A stretch of DNA of 64,000 bases from Pelagimonas sp017744045. Lineage in GTDB: Bacteria > Pseudomonadota > Alphaproteobacteria > Rhodobacterales > Rhodobacteraceae. The notes under the pieces were generated by a model, which ran no database searches, had not been told where the DNA came from, and was given only the letters and a program-made list of their open reading frames with translations. Both the position numbers and the translations under genes were made by a program. This document shows, piece after piece, positions 18,101 to 26,667 of this stretch. How positions within the stretch are numbered: the stretch's first letter is position 1; every line of letters starts with the position of its first letter. The stretch lies in NCBI RefSeq assembly GCF_017744045.1, contig NZ_JAGHRD010000021.1; one strand, 5' to 3'.

Positions 18101-20206
18101 TTAGTCAGGGACCCCTGCATCTCGCAAGGCTTGGGCAAACCGACGACCGACATTGAAATCGGCACTTGGCGACGATTTGAGCCAGGAATTAACGCGGAAG
18201 TCGGGATGCAACCGCATGATGTCCGCCACTGTCTCTCTGGCAGCGTCGTGTTTTCCGGATTCCACTTGGGTCACCGCAAGCATGCGCAAGGACGACAAAT
18301 GCGTTCGGTTCAACCGCAATGAGGCCATGGCATGTTGCTCAGCGCGATCAAAATCACCACGGGTCAACAATGTGCCCGCCGCCATCGCAAGATAAAGGAA
18401 CCTATGCGGGTCCAGCGGGGCCAGGCGCAGGGCGCGTTCCGTGTCTGGAACGCCCTCATCGCCGCGATCCTGAAACGCCAGTAACATGCCGCGCAGGGCC
18501 CGTGCATTGGCGTCGCTCGGGTTGGTTTGCAGCGCCAGATCATAGCGATCCTCAGCATCGTCAAAGCGATGCAGCAGGTTGGTCAGCACATGCCCCTCAC
18601 AGGCCAGCGCCAGCACGTTTTCCGGGTCCAGATCCAAGGCCCGCCCCGTACAGCCCAAGGCCGCCTGCGCATCCCCATCCGGATCGTCAGACCAGCCCTG
18701 AACCACCCGCAACAGATGCCAGCGCGCCGTCCAAGCCAGCGGCACCGGATGGTGAGGCACACGATCCTTCAAGTGATCCAACAAGCCACGCGCCTTGGAA
18801 AATTCCTGCGGCGACAGGCGATGCATCAACCCGACAGCGGCCAGCATCAACGTATAAGTCTGCAGGCTCTCCAGCGGCCTGATGCTGGCGCGGCGGATCT
18901 CGTTGATCATGATGGCGCGACGGATCTTGGCGACGATCTCATGCGCGGCCTCAAAATCCCCCAACAGATCCGCCATGGCGATTTCAACACGATAAGACCA
19001 AAGCAAGCGCTGGCTGGTCACATCGGCAAATTCCAGGTTCAGCTGCAGCCGTTCGCCCCGGCGAATGAAAAACCCTGACAGGACAAACTCGGCATTCAGG
19101 TATTTTTGAATATCGGTTAGGTTCTGCGCACCTTTGGCAAAGGCCGCCGTGGACAGGCGCGAAATCACGTTGATCTCTTCCGCCGCACTCAGCGTGCCGG
19201 AAATCAGATCGGCAAAGACCGTGCCCAAAACATCCGGCGCGTCGGATTGGATGTTTTGCAAGGGCAGGATCGCCACGCTGGGCAGCATGGGCTGATCCAG
19301 AGATACCGGCACCAGCCCGCCCTCAACCCCAAATTCTGACAGGCGATAGGCACGCGGATTGCCTTGGCCTCCCACATGGCCCAGATCCTCGAAAAACAAG
19401 CCCGGATGCTGATGGGCCAATTCGCGCACGCTGACATCCGCCAGGATGCGACCGGGCTGCGCGGCGGCCAGCAAATCCGGGTCGGCCAACTGACCCATGG
19501 TCAAAACCACAGCCGCGCCTTGCCCTTGGGCCAGGGGTTTGCCAGCCAACACGGCCTCGGCGATATCGCCAAACCGCATCTGCCGACGCCCGCGCCCTTC
19601 CAGAACATGCGCGATGATCGGCCCATCCATGTGCAACGCAAAGGCATCCACCGGCTCTTGAGGCATTTCGCTCGGCGCAAAAACCGGAGCAGCCGTCACC
19701 GGCGGCGCGATCACCTCGCCATGCAGGACAAAGCCGCGCTTGGGGATGGTCTTGAGCACCTTGCGCCCCTTATCCCCCAGGGCGCGGCGCAGATCAGAAA
19801 TGCATTGCGTCAGGCTGTCATCGGTCACGGCCAGATTGGGCCAGACATGATTGACCAATTCCTCGCGCGTCACCACGCGCCCCAGCCTTTTGGTGAGATA
19901 CCGCAACACCTTGGAGGATTGCGCGCGCAGATAGACCGGCGTGTTATCCTGCGCAATCAACTGATCATGCACGGGGACGTAAAACGTCTCCCCGAGGGCA
20001 ATACGCTCAGTTGGTTCTTCATCGGCCTCCACGCAGAACATTCCCCCCGGACCTGCGGCCTCGCTCTTATCCCTAGGATTGAACAAAGGGAGGGAACGTT
20101 CAACAAAAAAGTTAACGCCACGTCGCGACCGGGCGGGCATGGCCGCCGGAACCGCCATACCCAAGTCATTGGGCGGCATTGATTGGTGCATCAAACCAGC
20201 CGTCAT
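18101..20206 (-). CDS. Winged-helix (OmpR/CadC-type) regulator with TolB-like and TPR regions
   Basis: 701 aa. Residues about 85-165 form a transcriptional-regulator winged helix (SSKVLRYLTKRLGRVVTREE, then DDSLTQCISDLRRALGDKG and the wing IPKRGFVLHGEV). Residues about 205-305 resemble a decayed class III nucleotide cyclase tail (GRILADVSVRELA, then FFEDLGHVGG). Residues about 310-430 match the TolB-N-terminus-like region common in such regulators (PSVAILPLQNIQSDAPDVLG, VLSGFFIRRGERLQLNLEF). The rest looks like TPR repeats. No transmembrane segment is seen. Its start overlaps the upstream gene by 4 nt. It probably controls its own operon and the divergent genes through the tandem repeats at 20992-21062. 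Confidence 0.85.
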   Translation of the reverse strand: MTAGLMHQSMPPNDLGMAVPAAMPARSRRGVNFFVERSLPLFNPRDKSEAAGPGGMFCVEADEEPTERIALGETFYVPVHDQLIAQDNTPVYLRAQSSKVLRYLTKRLGRVVTREELVNHVWPNLAVTDDSLTQCISDLRRALGDKGRKVLKTIPKRGFVLHGEVIAPPVTAAPVFAPSEMPQEPVDAFALHMDGPIIAHVLEGRGRRQMRFGDIAEAVLAGKPLAQGQGAAVVLTMGQLADPDLLAAAQPGRILADVSVRELAHQHPGLFFEDLGHVGGQGNPRAYRLSEFGVEGGLVPVSLDQPMLPSVAILPLQNIQSDAPDVLGTVFADLISGTLSAAEEINVISRLSTAAFAKGAQNLTDIQKYLNAEFVLSGFFIRRGERLQLNLEFADVTSQRLLWSYRVEIAMADLLGDFEAAHEIVAKIRRAIMINEIRRASIRPLESLQTYTLMLAAVGLMHRLSPQEFSKARGLLDHLKDRVPHHPVPLAWTARWHLLRVVQGWSDDPDGDAQAALGCTGRALDLDPENVLALACEGHVLTNLLHRFDDAEDRYDLALQTNPSDANARALRGMLLAFQDRGDEGVPDTERALRLAPLDPHRFLYLAMAAGTLLTRGDFDRAEQHAMASLRLNRTHLSSLRMLAVTQVESGKHDAARETVADIMRLHPDFRVNSWLKSSPSADFNVGRRFAQALRDAGVPD

Positions 20207-20850
20207 AGCGGGTCTTCTTGCAAAAAGACCGCCGGTGAACTGGCGCGCAGGCAGGTCAGTTTTGGCAAGACGACTGTCTGCCCCGTGCGCACCGATTGCG
20301 CTGTGATCACCAGATTGCGCGCGCCCGTCAGGAAATGCGGCGGCAGAAACGGCAGCTGAACCTGAATGCCCATGACATGCGGCGTGCCAAAGGCGGTGGC
20401 AATCAACATGCCCTCTTCGCCCAGCCGAAACTCGGCCACATCAATATTGGCCGCCGGTTCAGCGGCCCGACCAACGATATTGGTCAGATGCTCCAACTCA
20501 ACAAAAAGCGATGAACACAGAAACGGTGCCGGGCCATAGACGCCCGGAATGCGGTGATTGCGCGAAATGCCAAAGGTCGGATGCGGGGCAACCTGCGTGC
20601 AATACATCCAATGGGTCTGCACCTGTTTGCCGTCCTCATCCTGACCAACCGCAATATAGGTCGCACCAATCCTGAGCTCGCTGGTCAGCCGGGCATCCTC
20701 GATCTCCAAGGCCTCATAGGCCATGCCCTGAACATTGCCCGAGGTATAAAGCGCCGCCATCGCCGTCACGCAGGGAAACACCTCAAGCGACACCGAGCTG
20801 AAAAAGGGAAAGACCTGGATATCAGTCATTCTAGCGATACTCGGCTCCAT
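20203..20850 (-). CDS. Unknown protein, first gene of the regulator-PAP2-S8 operon
   Basis: About 215 aa from the ATG at 20850; the ATG at 20829 (MTDIQVFPFF) is an equally possible start, and a longer frame to 20940 is less likely. The protein looks like a globular alpha/beta or beta-rich domain, with many short hydrophobic strands (EVFPCVTAMAALYTSG, IQVQLPFLPPHFLTGARNLV) and no membrane segment or known catalytic motif. It overlaps the regulator gene by 4 nt (ATGA). I do not recognise a family. Confidence 0.65.
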   Translation of the reverse strand: MEPSIARMTDIQVFPFFSSVSLEVFPCVTAMAALYTSGNVQGMAYEALEIEDARLTSELRIGATYIAVGQDEDGKQVQTHWMYCTQVAPHPTFGISRNHRIPGVYGPAPFLCSSLFVELEHLTNIVGRAAEPAANIDVAEFRLGEEGMLIATAFGTPHVMGIQVQLPFLPPHFLTGARNLVITAQSVRTGQTVVLPKLTCLRASSPAVFLQEDPL

Positions 20851-20991
20851 TCTATCCAACGATCCACACTGCCTCAGGGAAAACGCCACACGCGAAACCA
20901 ACCTCTGGCAAATCCGGCAAGCTATTGATTTCAGGGCCAAAGGATTTGCTCATTTGACCTTGGGGGCGATTGGCAGCGAAGTCCTGAATTC

Positions 20992-21062
20992 TTTCTGAAA
21001 TCTTTCTGAAATTCGCCCGATCCCCGTTCCGAAACGCCTTCGGAACAGTTTCGGAACAGTTT
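20992..21062. promoter_or_regulatory. Two pairs of 11-bp tandem repeats in the divergent promoter region
   Basis: TTTCTGAAAT(C/T) is repeated directly at 20992-21002 and 21003-21013. CGGAACAGTTT is repeated directly at 21041-21051 and 21052-21062, and its inverted form GTTCCGAAAC lies just before. Eleven-base direct repeats are the usual binding pattern of OmpR/PhoB-type winged-helix proteins. The site lies between the start of the operon that encodes such a regulator and the divergent gene at 21182. Confidence 0.55.
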
Positions 21063-21181
21063 CGCGCGGCTTTCAGGACCCGGCGGGCGGTTTGGCCAAG
21101 ACTGAGGGTGCAGCAAGCGTTTCGCTCTGCACCAAAACGCCCGGAACCACCGGGCAAACCTGACTGACAAGGAGAAACCAA

Positions 21182-21532
21182 ATGGCTGATTTTCACAGCT
21201 TTGACGACAAGCATATCGAAGCCGCCTTGGAGGCCGCACGCGGTCACTATGATGACAAGATCCAGGCCACGGCCATCAACTCGGCCGAAGACGGCCATTT
21301 GGCCATGGCGGCGGGCTGTATTTCCGTCACCGTGGAAAATGGCAAGGTCTGCCTGAACCTGCCGCTGGGCTTTGGCAAATACTGCTTCCCGATCCCCAGC
21401 ATCATTCCAAACGGCACCGCAGCCGAAGCCTGCCTGCATATCTGCACCACCTGGGGCATCCCCACCGGTGTGCGCGTCACCATCAGCGTGGCGGGCAAGG
21501 TCATCGTGTCGAAATCCTTCGGCAAGTGCTGA
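21182..21532 (+). CDS. Small 116-aa protein of unknown function
   Basis: A strong ribosome site (AAGGAG, 7 nt before the ATG). The N-terminal half is acidic and helical. The C-terminal half is beta-rich with four cysteines in the mature-looking core (GKVCLNL, KYCFPIP, EACLHICTTW) and one at the very end (SFGKC). No signal peptide or membrane segment. It lies across the divergent promoter region from the regulator operon and 135 nt before another unknown gene, with which it may share a transcript. Confidence 0.7.
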   Translation: MADFHSFDDKHIEAALEAARGHYDDKIQATAINSAEDGHLAMAAGCISVTVENGKVCLNLPLGFGKYCFPIPSIIPNGTAAEACLHICTTWGIPTGVRVTISVAGKVIVSKSFGKC

Positions 21533-21667
21533 TCACATAATTCGAATCTGATCCGGTCAGCCCCCACCCTATCGGGTCAGATGACTGTCTTCCCTATCCC
21601 AGAGCCCTTGGGCTCACCTCCGGTATTGGTCACTGGCCAATACCGGACCCTTTTCCGGAGAGAACTC

Positions 21668-22924
21668 ATGAATATGTATGCCGTCCCCGAAGTCGCCGCA
21701 GGCCCCAATCAGCAATATTGGGATCTGGGTCTGAAATGCTTTACCCAAGGCGACAACGCCCAAACCGCGCTGAAAACCGTCTGGCGCCGCCTGCCGCCTC
21801 CTGGTGATCTCAACCTTCTGGCCGCCATTGTTGGCAACCTCTATGGTGACACCTTCTGGAGCGATGAAAAGCTGCAAATGGATGCCGAACTGCTGGCCAC
21901 CTATATGAACGCGGCCACCGGCATCAACCAATCCGACTGCCTCAAGGCCGCCAACACCGCCTATCGCCTGTGGTACGGAATGCTGGTGCGCTGCAATACC
22001 TCCAATGACGGGCTGATCCCCAAAACCGGCTCATTTACTGCCAGCCCCGATGTGCTGCTGAACGGTGTCACCACGCTTGACCCCTATGACATGATCACCA
22101 AATGGGATCAGACCACCTGGGGCCCGGCACCAGGGCTCAAGAACAACACCTATGGGCGCGGCCAGAACAAGAACCTTCAGGTGCCGATCAAACAGGGTGA
22201 GATCAAGATCTACTACACCTCCAACGGCTTCAACCAACCGCCCAGCTCCTGGACGCAGCTTTTCACCTATGACGGCACAAAGCAGACCGCTGATCTGGTG
22301 AATATCAACAACCAAAAGGTCATCCGCCCCGGCGAACGTTCGGCCTGTGATACCTCCTTTGGGTTCGAACCCACCGGTTCCGGGCATTACTGCCTGATTG
22401 TCTGCGCCCAGACCGAGTATTTCACCAATGACCCGGCTTCGATCAGCGGCGTGCAGTGGAACAACAGCAGCTCCACCCATTGGATCACCTATAACGGCGC
22501 GGCGGGCTGGCATAATGTCAATGTCTCGATGACGGGCGAAGAGCCTCTGGTCTTCTACAACAACGATGATGTTCCGGCCAAATTCCGCTTTGTCGCCCGC
22601 ACCCGCAATGTACCGGCCGGCTCTGAAATCGCCATGCGCGTCGCCGATCTGGACTTTGCCCATGTGGCCGAAGTCACCGCGGATGATCAGGAATTTGTCG
22701 GCGAGATCGAAGTGCCGGCCAACTATGAGGGCACGCTTGACGTGAACTTCCCGGTTCTGCCGGACAACGCGTCGATCTCCTATTCCCTGGTGTGGGTCGT
22801 CGACTCGGGCAACCCGGCCAAAGGTGGCCTGACCCGCTTGCTACAGGATGGCTATGCCACTGAGGACGGTGACGAAACGCTGGTTGTGTTGGGTGACACC
22901 CACTTTGTCGGCGCGCAAAACTAG
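21668..22924 (+). CDS. Unknown 418-aa protein with beta-rich C-terminal part
   Basis: The ATG at 21668 has GGAGAG five bases upstream and is preferred over an ATG at 21581 that lacks a ribosome site. Residues about 1-110 are helical (VWRRLPPPGDLNLLAAIVGN). The rest is rich in Asn, Thr, Tyr and Trp with beta-strand character (GSGHYCLIVCAQTEYFT, WHNVNVSMTGEEPLVFYNND). This composition is like carbohydrate-binding or surface/structural domains, but no family is recognised. No signal peptide is seen. Confidence 0.7.
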   Translation: MNMYAVPEVAAGPNQQYWDLGLKCFTQGDNAQTALKTVWRRLPPPGDLNLLAAIVGNLYGDTFWSDEKLQMDAELLATYMNAATGINQSDCLKAANTAYRLWYGMLVRCNTSNDGLIPKTGSFTASPDVLLNGVTTLDPYDMITKWDQTTWGPAPGLKNNTYGRGQNKNLQVPIKQGEIKIYYTSNGFNQPPSSWTQLFTYDGTKQTADLVNINNQKVIRPGERSACDTSFGFEPTGSGHYCLIVCAQTEYFTNDPASISGVQWNNSSSTHWITYNGAAGWHNVNVSMTGEEPLVFYNNDDVPAKFRFVARTRNVPAGSEIAMRVADLDFAHVAEVTADDQEFVGEIEVPANYEGTLDVNFPVLPDNASISYSLVWVVDSGNPAKGGLTRLLQDGYATEDGDETLVVLGDTHFVGAQN

Positions 22925-22930
22925 GCACTT

Positions 22931-23153
22931 GGAATTGAAATCCACGACGTAGATCACTCGTCACCACACAGGTTCGCGCCCGGCCCCGAGGGTGGGCGCG
23001 TCTAATCTTGGCAAACGAGTTGTGGCATCAAATAACCTTGCAACTTGTTGAAACGTTAAGACGAATTCGCGCCCGCCCTGGGGGCGGGGTCGGGCGCGAA
23101 CCGGATCACAAGCGATCCGGGGGTATGAACTCTATGGCAAGAATTTCAGTTCC
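22931..23153. repeat. Dispersed nested-hairpin repeat, copy 2 (MITE-like)
   Basis: The ends form imperfect terminal inverted repeats: GGAATTGAAATCC at 22931-22943 and GAATTTCAGTTCC at 23141-23153. Inside are a left GGTTCGCGCCCGGCCCCGAG arm and a right arm with TTCGCGCCCGCC, GGCGGGGTCGGGCGCGAACC and a GGATCACAAGCGATCC hairpin. It fills most of the 337-base gap between the unknown gene and the MFS gene; no coding potential is visible. Confidence 0.75.
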
Positions 23154-23220
23154 GAGTGATTAAGATCAGGTTGAATTGACTAGTCGCCACTGGTTCGCCT
23201 GACTTAAGCTCTGATTAGGC

Positions 23221-23255
23221 AAGGCCCGCAGGACCAATCCGGTCTCGCGGGCCTT
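23221..23255. terminator. Hairpin between the repeat and the MFS gene
   Basis: AAGGCCCGC and GCGGGCCTT are separated by 17 nt. It lies just beyond the minus-strand MFS stop codon and could terminate that gene; T runs are short on both sides. Confidence 0.55.
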
Positions 23256-23261
23256 GTTCTG

Positions 23262-24437
23262 TCACGCCCCTTCACGCAGGGGGGCCTGCCCCCTTCCCCG
23301 CGTCAGGGTCCAGATACACAGCACCGACAGCAGCACCAAAACCGCGACAGAGCCCAGCACAACCGCCCCGTCACGCCCCGCCAACGCCGCCACCAGCGCC
23401 ACCCCCCCCAGCCGGGCCAGCGTGATGTCCAGGCTGCTCGCCAGGCTGCGCAGCCCATCGGGCGCATGTTTCAGCACCAGCTGGGTCGAGGGCGCATTGC
23501 TACAGGCAAAACCAACCCCGATGGCAATCGCCGCCGCAAGGAACCCGGCGCTACTCGGCAGGTGAACCAGCAACGCCACGCCAAGCAACAGACATATCGG
23601 TGCCGCAACACTGATCGGACCAATCCACTTTCCATCCACCGCATTGCTCAGCATCGTGCTGGCCATGGCGAAACTCAGCCACAGGGCACACAAGACCACC
23701 CCGGCAAACCCGGCTGTCGCCCCCGCATCATCCAGGGCCAGCGGCAGATGAAACAGAAAGAAGGTGATGCAGCCATAGGTGCAAAAGATGTAGGTATAGA
23801 CCTGTATCAAACTGCGCGAGGCCAACAGCCTGGCAAAAGCCCTGAGATCGGGTCGGCTTCCCGGCGCTTTGGCCCCTGCCCCCGCTGACACAGTCAGCGA
23901 AACGGCAAAAGCCACCAAAGCCATGACTGCCAGCGCCACAAAGACCAGTTTCCAGCCCAGCCCGGCGATAACCTGCGCCCCCAAAAGCGGGACAAGCGCA
24001 ACGACATAGCCCGCAATGCTGCCCCAGATCATCAGGATCTTACCGGGTTTTTCTGAGCGTGCCGAGGTCAGCAAGATCGGCACCAGCGGCGAAAACAACC
24101 CACCGCCAATCCCCTGCAACACGCGCCCCAAAAGAAAGGTTTCAAACTGCCCGGACAGGGCGACAATCACGCCCCCCAGCGCAAACAGGCTGACCCCCGC
24201 CGCAAAGACCTGCCGCACCCCCAACCGATCCCCCAACCAGCCACCGACCAACACGGCCAGGGCGACAGCAATCGAATAAGCGTTATAGACCCAGGGCAAT
24301 TGTGCCTCGGTCAGCTGCAGATCCTCCCTGAGGGCGATCAACACCATGGGCACCAGCACAATTTCCAGCGCAAAGGTGACGCCCGCCACAATGGGGCCCA
24401 TAATATCCCCCCTGTAATACTCTGAATTCACTGACAT
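23262..24437 (-). CDS. MFS transporter (drug/efflux type)
   Basis: About 391 aa from the ATG at 24437 (MSVNSEYYRGDIMGP); an upstream ATG at 24473 is possible. About 12 hydrophobic segments are visible. The motif A-like loop is GGWLGDRLGVRQVF and the motif C-like segment is LQGIGGGLFSPLVPI, both typical of drug:proton antiporters. The substrate is unknown. The next gene (24507..25262) is 69 nt upstream on the same strand, so co-transcription is possible. Confidence 0.85.
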   Translation of the reverse strand: MSVNSEYYRGDIMGPIVAGVTFALEIVLVPMVLIALREDLQLTEAQLPWVYNAYSIAVALAVLVGGWLGDRLGVRQVFAAGVSLFALGGVIVALSGQFETFLLGRVLQGIGGGLFSPLVPILLTSARSEKPGKILMIWGSIAGYVVALVPLLGAQVIAGLGWKLVFVALAVMALVAFAVSLTVSAGAGAKAPGSRPDLRAFARLLASRSLIQVYTYIFCTYGCITFFLFHLPLALDDAGATAGFAGVVLCALWLSFAMASTMLSNAVDGKWIGPISVAAPICLLLGVALLVHLPSSAGFLAAAIAIGVGFACSNAPSTQLVLKHAPDGLRSLASSLDITLARLGGVALVAALAGRDGAVVLGSVAVLVLLSVLCIWTLTRGRGQAPLREGA

Positions 24438-24506
24438 ATTTATTCCAATCCAACTGGCAAACTCCGTGGCCAACCCGGGTTAAGCGTTCTGGCCACGGTT
24501 CAGATT

Positions 24507-25262
24507 TCAGGCGACGACAGCCACAGGGCCGCCAAGCTCTCCGCGCATCGGCAGGCGACGCTCACAGGACAGGGCTTTGGGCGGGGTGGCAAGGAATTGC
24601 ACCATATCCTCCCGGCTCATCCAGACCAGAACTTCCTCGGCTGTCACCTCGTCATTCGGGCCGCGCCAAACACCGGGCTCACAATGGGTGTAGCCATAGC
24701 GCACCGGCGCGCCTTTTTCGGCCAGCACCGTTTCCACCAGACCAAAAACGAAATCCGGCGACCAGATATTCAGCGCGATTTCAAACACCACCCGCGACAA
24801 CAGCGCCGTCATGCCCTGACTGCGATAGCCATCCTTGCCGCCCTTCAGCCAGAATTCGCCATGATAACACACCTGCCCATGGATGCGATCCAGCGCGGGC
24901 AAGGCCGAGTACCGGGTTTTGTTCATGTCGGGGGTCGAGTTTGGGGTGATGTATTTGTGGCGATGCACAAACAGATGCTCGCCCAGCGTCTCGGTGCCCA
25001 GATCCAACCGCCGGATCGCCTGCGTATGCACAAGCTCGCCCTTGGCATCATAGCCACAGACCCAAAACGCATTGCTTTTGTCGACATAGGAACAGGCGAC
25101 ATCAAACATCGGATAAATCCCCGAACGATCCGCCTGCCCATTGCGCAGATCACGAAAGACCGAGAAATCATCCCCGATCTCCAGGCGCATCCCGACCTCA
25201 CCCAGCTCATTGGTGATATTGGCGACATTGACGATCATCGAATACAGGTTACGTGCAGACAT
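24507..25262 (-). CDS. Conserved-looking unknown protein, possibly N-acyltransferase-like
   Basis: 251 aa from the ATG at 25262, which has GAAAGGA as ribosome site. The C-terminal part has GYRSQGMTALLSRVVFEIAL, similar in pattern to the acetyl-CoA loop of GNAT-fold acyltransferases, followed by a strand and helix pattern that would fit that fold. The N-terminal part has FDVACSYVDKSNAFWVCGYD. The match is weak and the call is only a hypothesis. It is followed by an MFS exporter and preceded by an atypical winged-helix gene on the same strand. Confidence 0.6.
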   Translation of the reverse strand: MSARNLYSMIVNVANITNELGEVGMRLEIGDDFSVFRDLRNGQADRSGIYPMFDVACSYVDKSNAFWVCGYDAKGELVHTQAIRRLDLGTETLGEHLFVHRHKYITPNSTPDMNKTRYSALPALDRIHGQVCYHGEFWLKGGKDGYRSQGMTALLSRVVFEIALNIWSPDFVFGLVETVLAEKGAPVRYGYTHCEPGVWRGPNDEVTAEEVLVWMSREDMVQFLATPPKALSCERRLPMRGELGGPVAVVA

Positions 25263-25355
25263 TGGTTTTCCTTTCTTGAGGGGGTTAACAACCACAGCAA
25301 GAAAACAACCAAACGCAACTCAACGCACCCTTCTTTGCACAGACCTAAGTCAAAC

Positions 25356-26234
25356 TTAGGTCTCACCATCCATAATCATCTCCTTGGGCATGGGCTCCCG
25401 TTCAAACTCAAACGCGCCCAAATCCACCTGATCCGTAATCACCGCAAGTACCGCCAGAGCCGGCGTGCCATCGGGAAACACGCAGCCCATCAGCAGCCGC
25501 TGAAAACTGACCGGCGAGATCTGATCCTCTGACCCACGCGGCAAATGCGCATAGAGATGATCCAGCCGCACGCCACCATGGGCATGAATTTCCGCATAGG
25601 CATCAGCGATGACCCCGTTGAACTCATCCCCGACCTTGTCATCCTCTGACAGCCGCCCAATCGCGCTTTTGGACCAGGCCCAGCCGAACCAGCGCGCATA
25701 GGCCGATTTCTCGCCCACCTCGACACAGATCCACCCGGTTTCAATCCTCCGATACAGCAGCAGGTAGGGGCGAATAGTCGCCATGGCCGGATGTTCGATA
25801 TGCGTCTGCCCCTGCCCCCATGAGGCCAGCCCCGCCTGCATCAGCGGCAGCCCCGAGGCGGCGATCTTGTTGATCGGGTGCTGGTGCGACACATAAAGCC
25901 GCCCGCAATCGGTTTGCACCCGCACCGCGTCCAGCCCACCAACATTGCGCCGGACCACCCCCCGATCCCGCGACCAGACCTTGATATCGCGCAGGATCTT
26001 TTTCGCACTGCCCAGCTTGGTCGTGCCAAACTGGGTCAAGGCATAGCCCCCCGGCCCGACATCAAACAGCATCTCACCCTTGATCGTTTCCAGATCCTTG
26101 ATGTGGCGGCGGATGGTTTGACGGGTGACCCCCAGCTCTTCAGAGGTGCGGGTCAGGTTCTGACTTTCGGACAAAGACACAAAGGCGCGCAGCATGTCGA
26201 CCGTCGCAATCTCCGCTTCCCGTTTTACTCTCAC
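25356..26234 (-). CDS. LysR-like winged-helix protein with an atypical C-terminal domain
   Basis: 292 aa. Residues about 10-75 form a LysR-type winged helix (LRAFVSLSESQNLTRTSEEL, TRQTIRRHIKDLETIKGEML). The remaining 215 residues do not look like the periplasmic-binding-type LysR effector domain; they contain RPYLLLYRRIETGWICVEVG and are Trp-rich (ARWFGWAW). It lies 93 nt upstream of the unknown gene at 24507..25262 on the same strand, so it may regulate that gene or share its signal. Confidence 0.7.
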   Translation of the reverse strand: MRVKREAEIATVDMLRAFVSLSESQNLTRTSEELGVTRQTIRRHIKDLETIKGEMLFDVGPGGYALTQFGTTKLGSAKKILRDIKVWSRDRGVVRRNVGGLDAVRVQTDCGRLYVSHQHPINKIAASGLPLMQAGLASWGQGQTHIEHPAMATIRPYLLLYRRIETGWICVEVGEKSAYARWFGWAWSKSAIGRLSEDDKVGDEFNGVIADAYAEIHAHGGVRLDHLYAHLPRGSEDQISPVSFQRLLMGCVFPDGTPALAVLAVITDQVDLGAFEFEREPMPKEMIMDGET

Positions 26235-26429
26235 TGCCGCCCTCCCCTGGTGGGTGATAAATCATCCACATGATGGCCAAGTTATCCTCAAAACCTTACC
26301 AAAAATAGACAATTTTCAAAGTGTCTCCACCTGAATAAAGACAACTCTTGCGGGAATGTAAATCCCGCGCCCCCTGTCATTCCCTGTATCGATTACGGCG
26401 GGGCATCAGTGAGTATCAAAGGTTCATGA

Positions 26430-26657
26430 ATGGCGCTTGCGCAAGATAATATCGACGAAAAACTGGGACGAACGTTGCAAAAGCTGCGGGAAGCCTCGGG
26501 CATGTCGCAAACCGCTCTGGCCATCGCCACCGGTCTGCACCCGCAACAGATTCGAAATTTCGAACGCGGCACCGAACAAATCTCGGCGAGCGACCTTTGC
26601 AAGCTTAGCGAACTCTTTGGCATTCCGCCCAGCGATTTTCTAAAGGGTCAGGATTAA
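26430..26657 (+). CDS. Small XRE/Cro-type helix-turn-helix protein
   Basis: 75 aa, essentially one HTH_3 domain (LQKLREASGMSQTALAIATG, HPQQIRNFERGTEQISASDL, then FGIPPSDFL). A ribosome-like AAAGG precedes the ATG. It stands alone, convergent with the downstream LysR gene and divergent from the winged-helix gene, so its targets cannot be told; phage-, plasmid- or stress-linked roles are possible. Confidence 0.75.
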   Translation: MALAQDNIDEKLGRTLQKLREASGMSQTALAIATGLHPQQIRNFERGTEQISASDLCKLSELFGIPPSDFLKGQD

Positions 26658-26667
26658 GCCCCCTCCC

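Noticed and set aside
20992..21062. CRISPR-like short repeats
   Set aside because: Only two copies of each repeat with no spacers; tandem 11-bp operator repeats explain them better.
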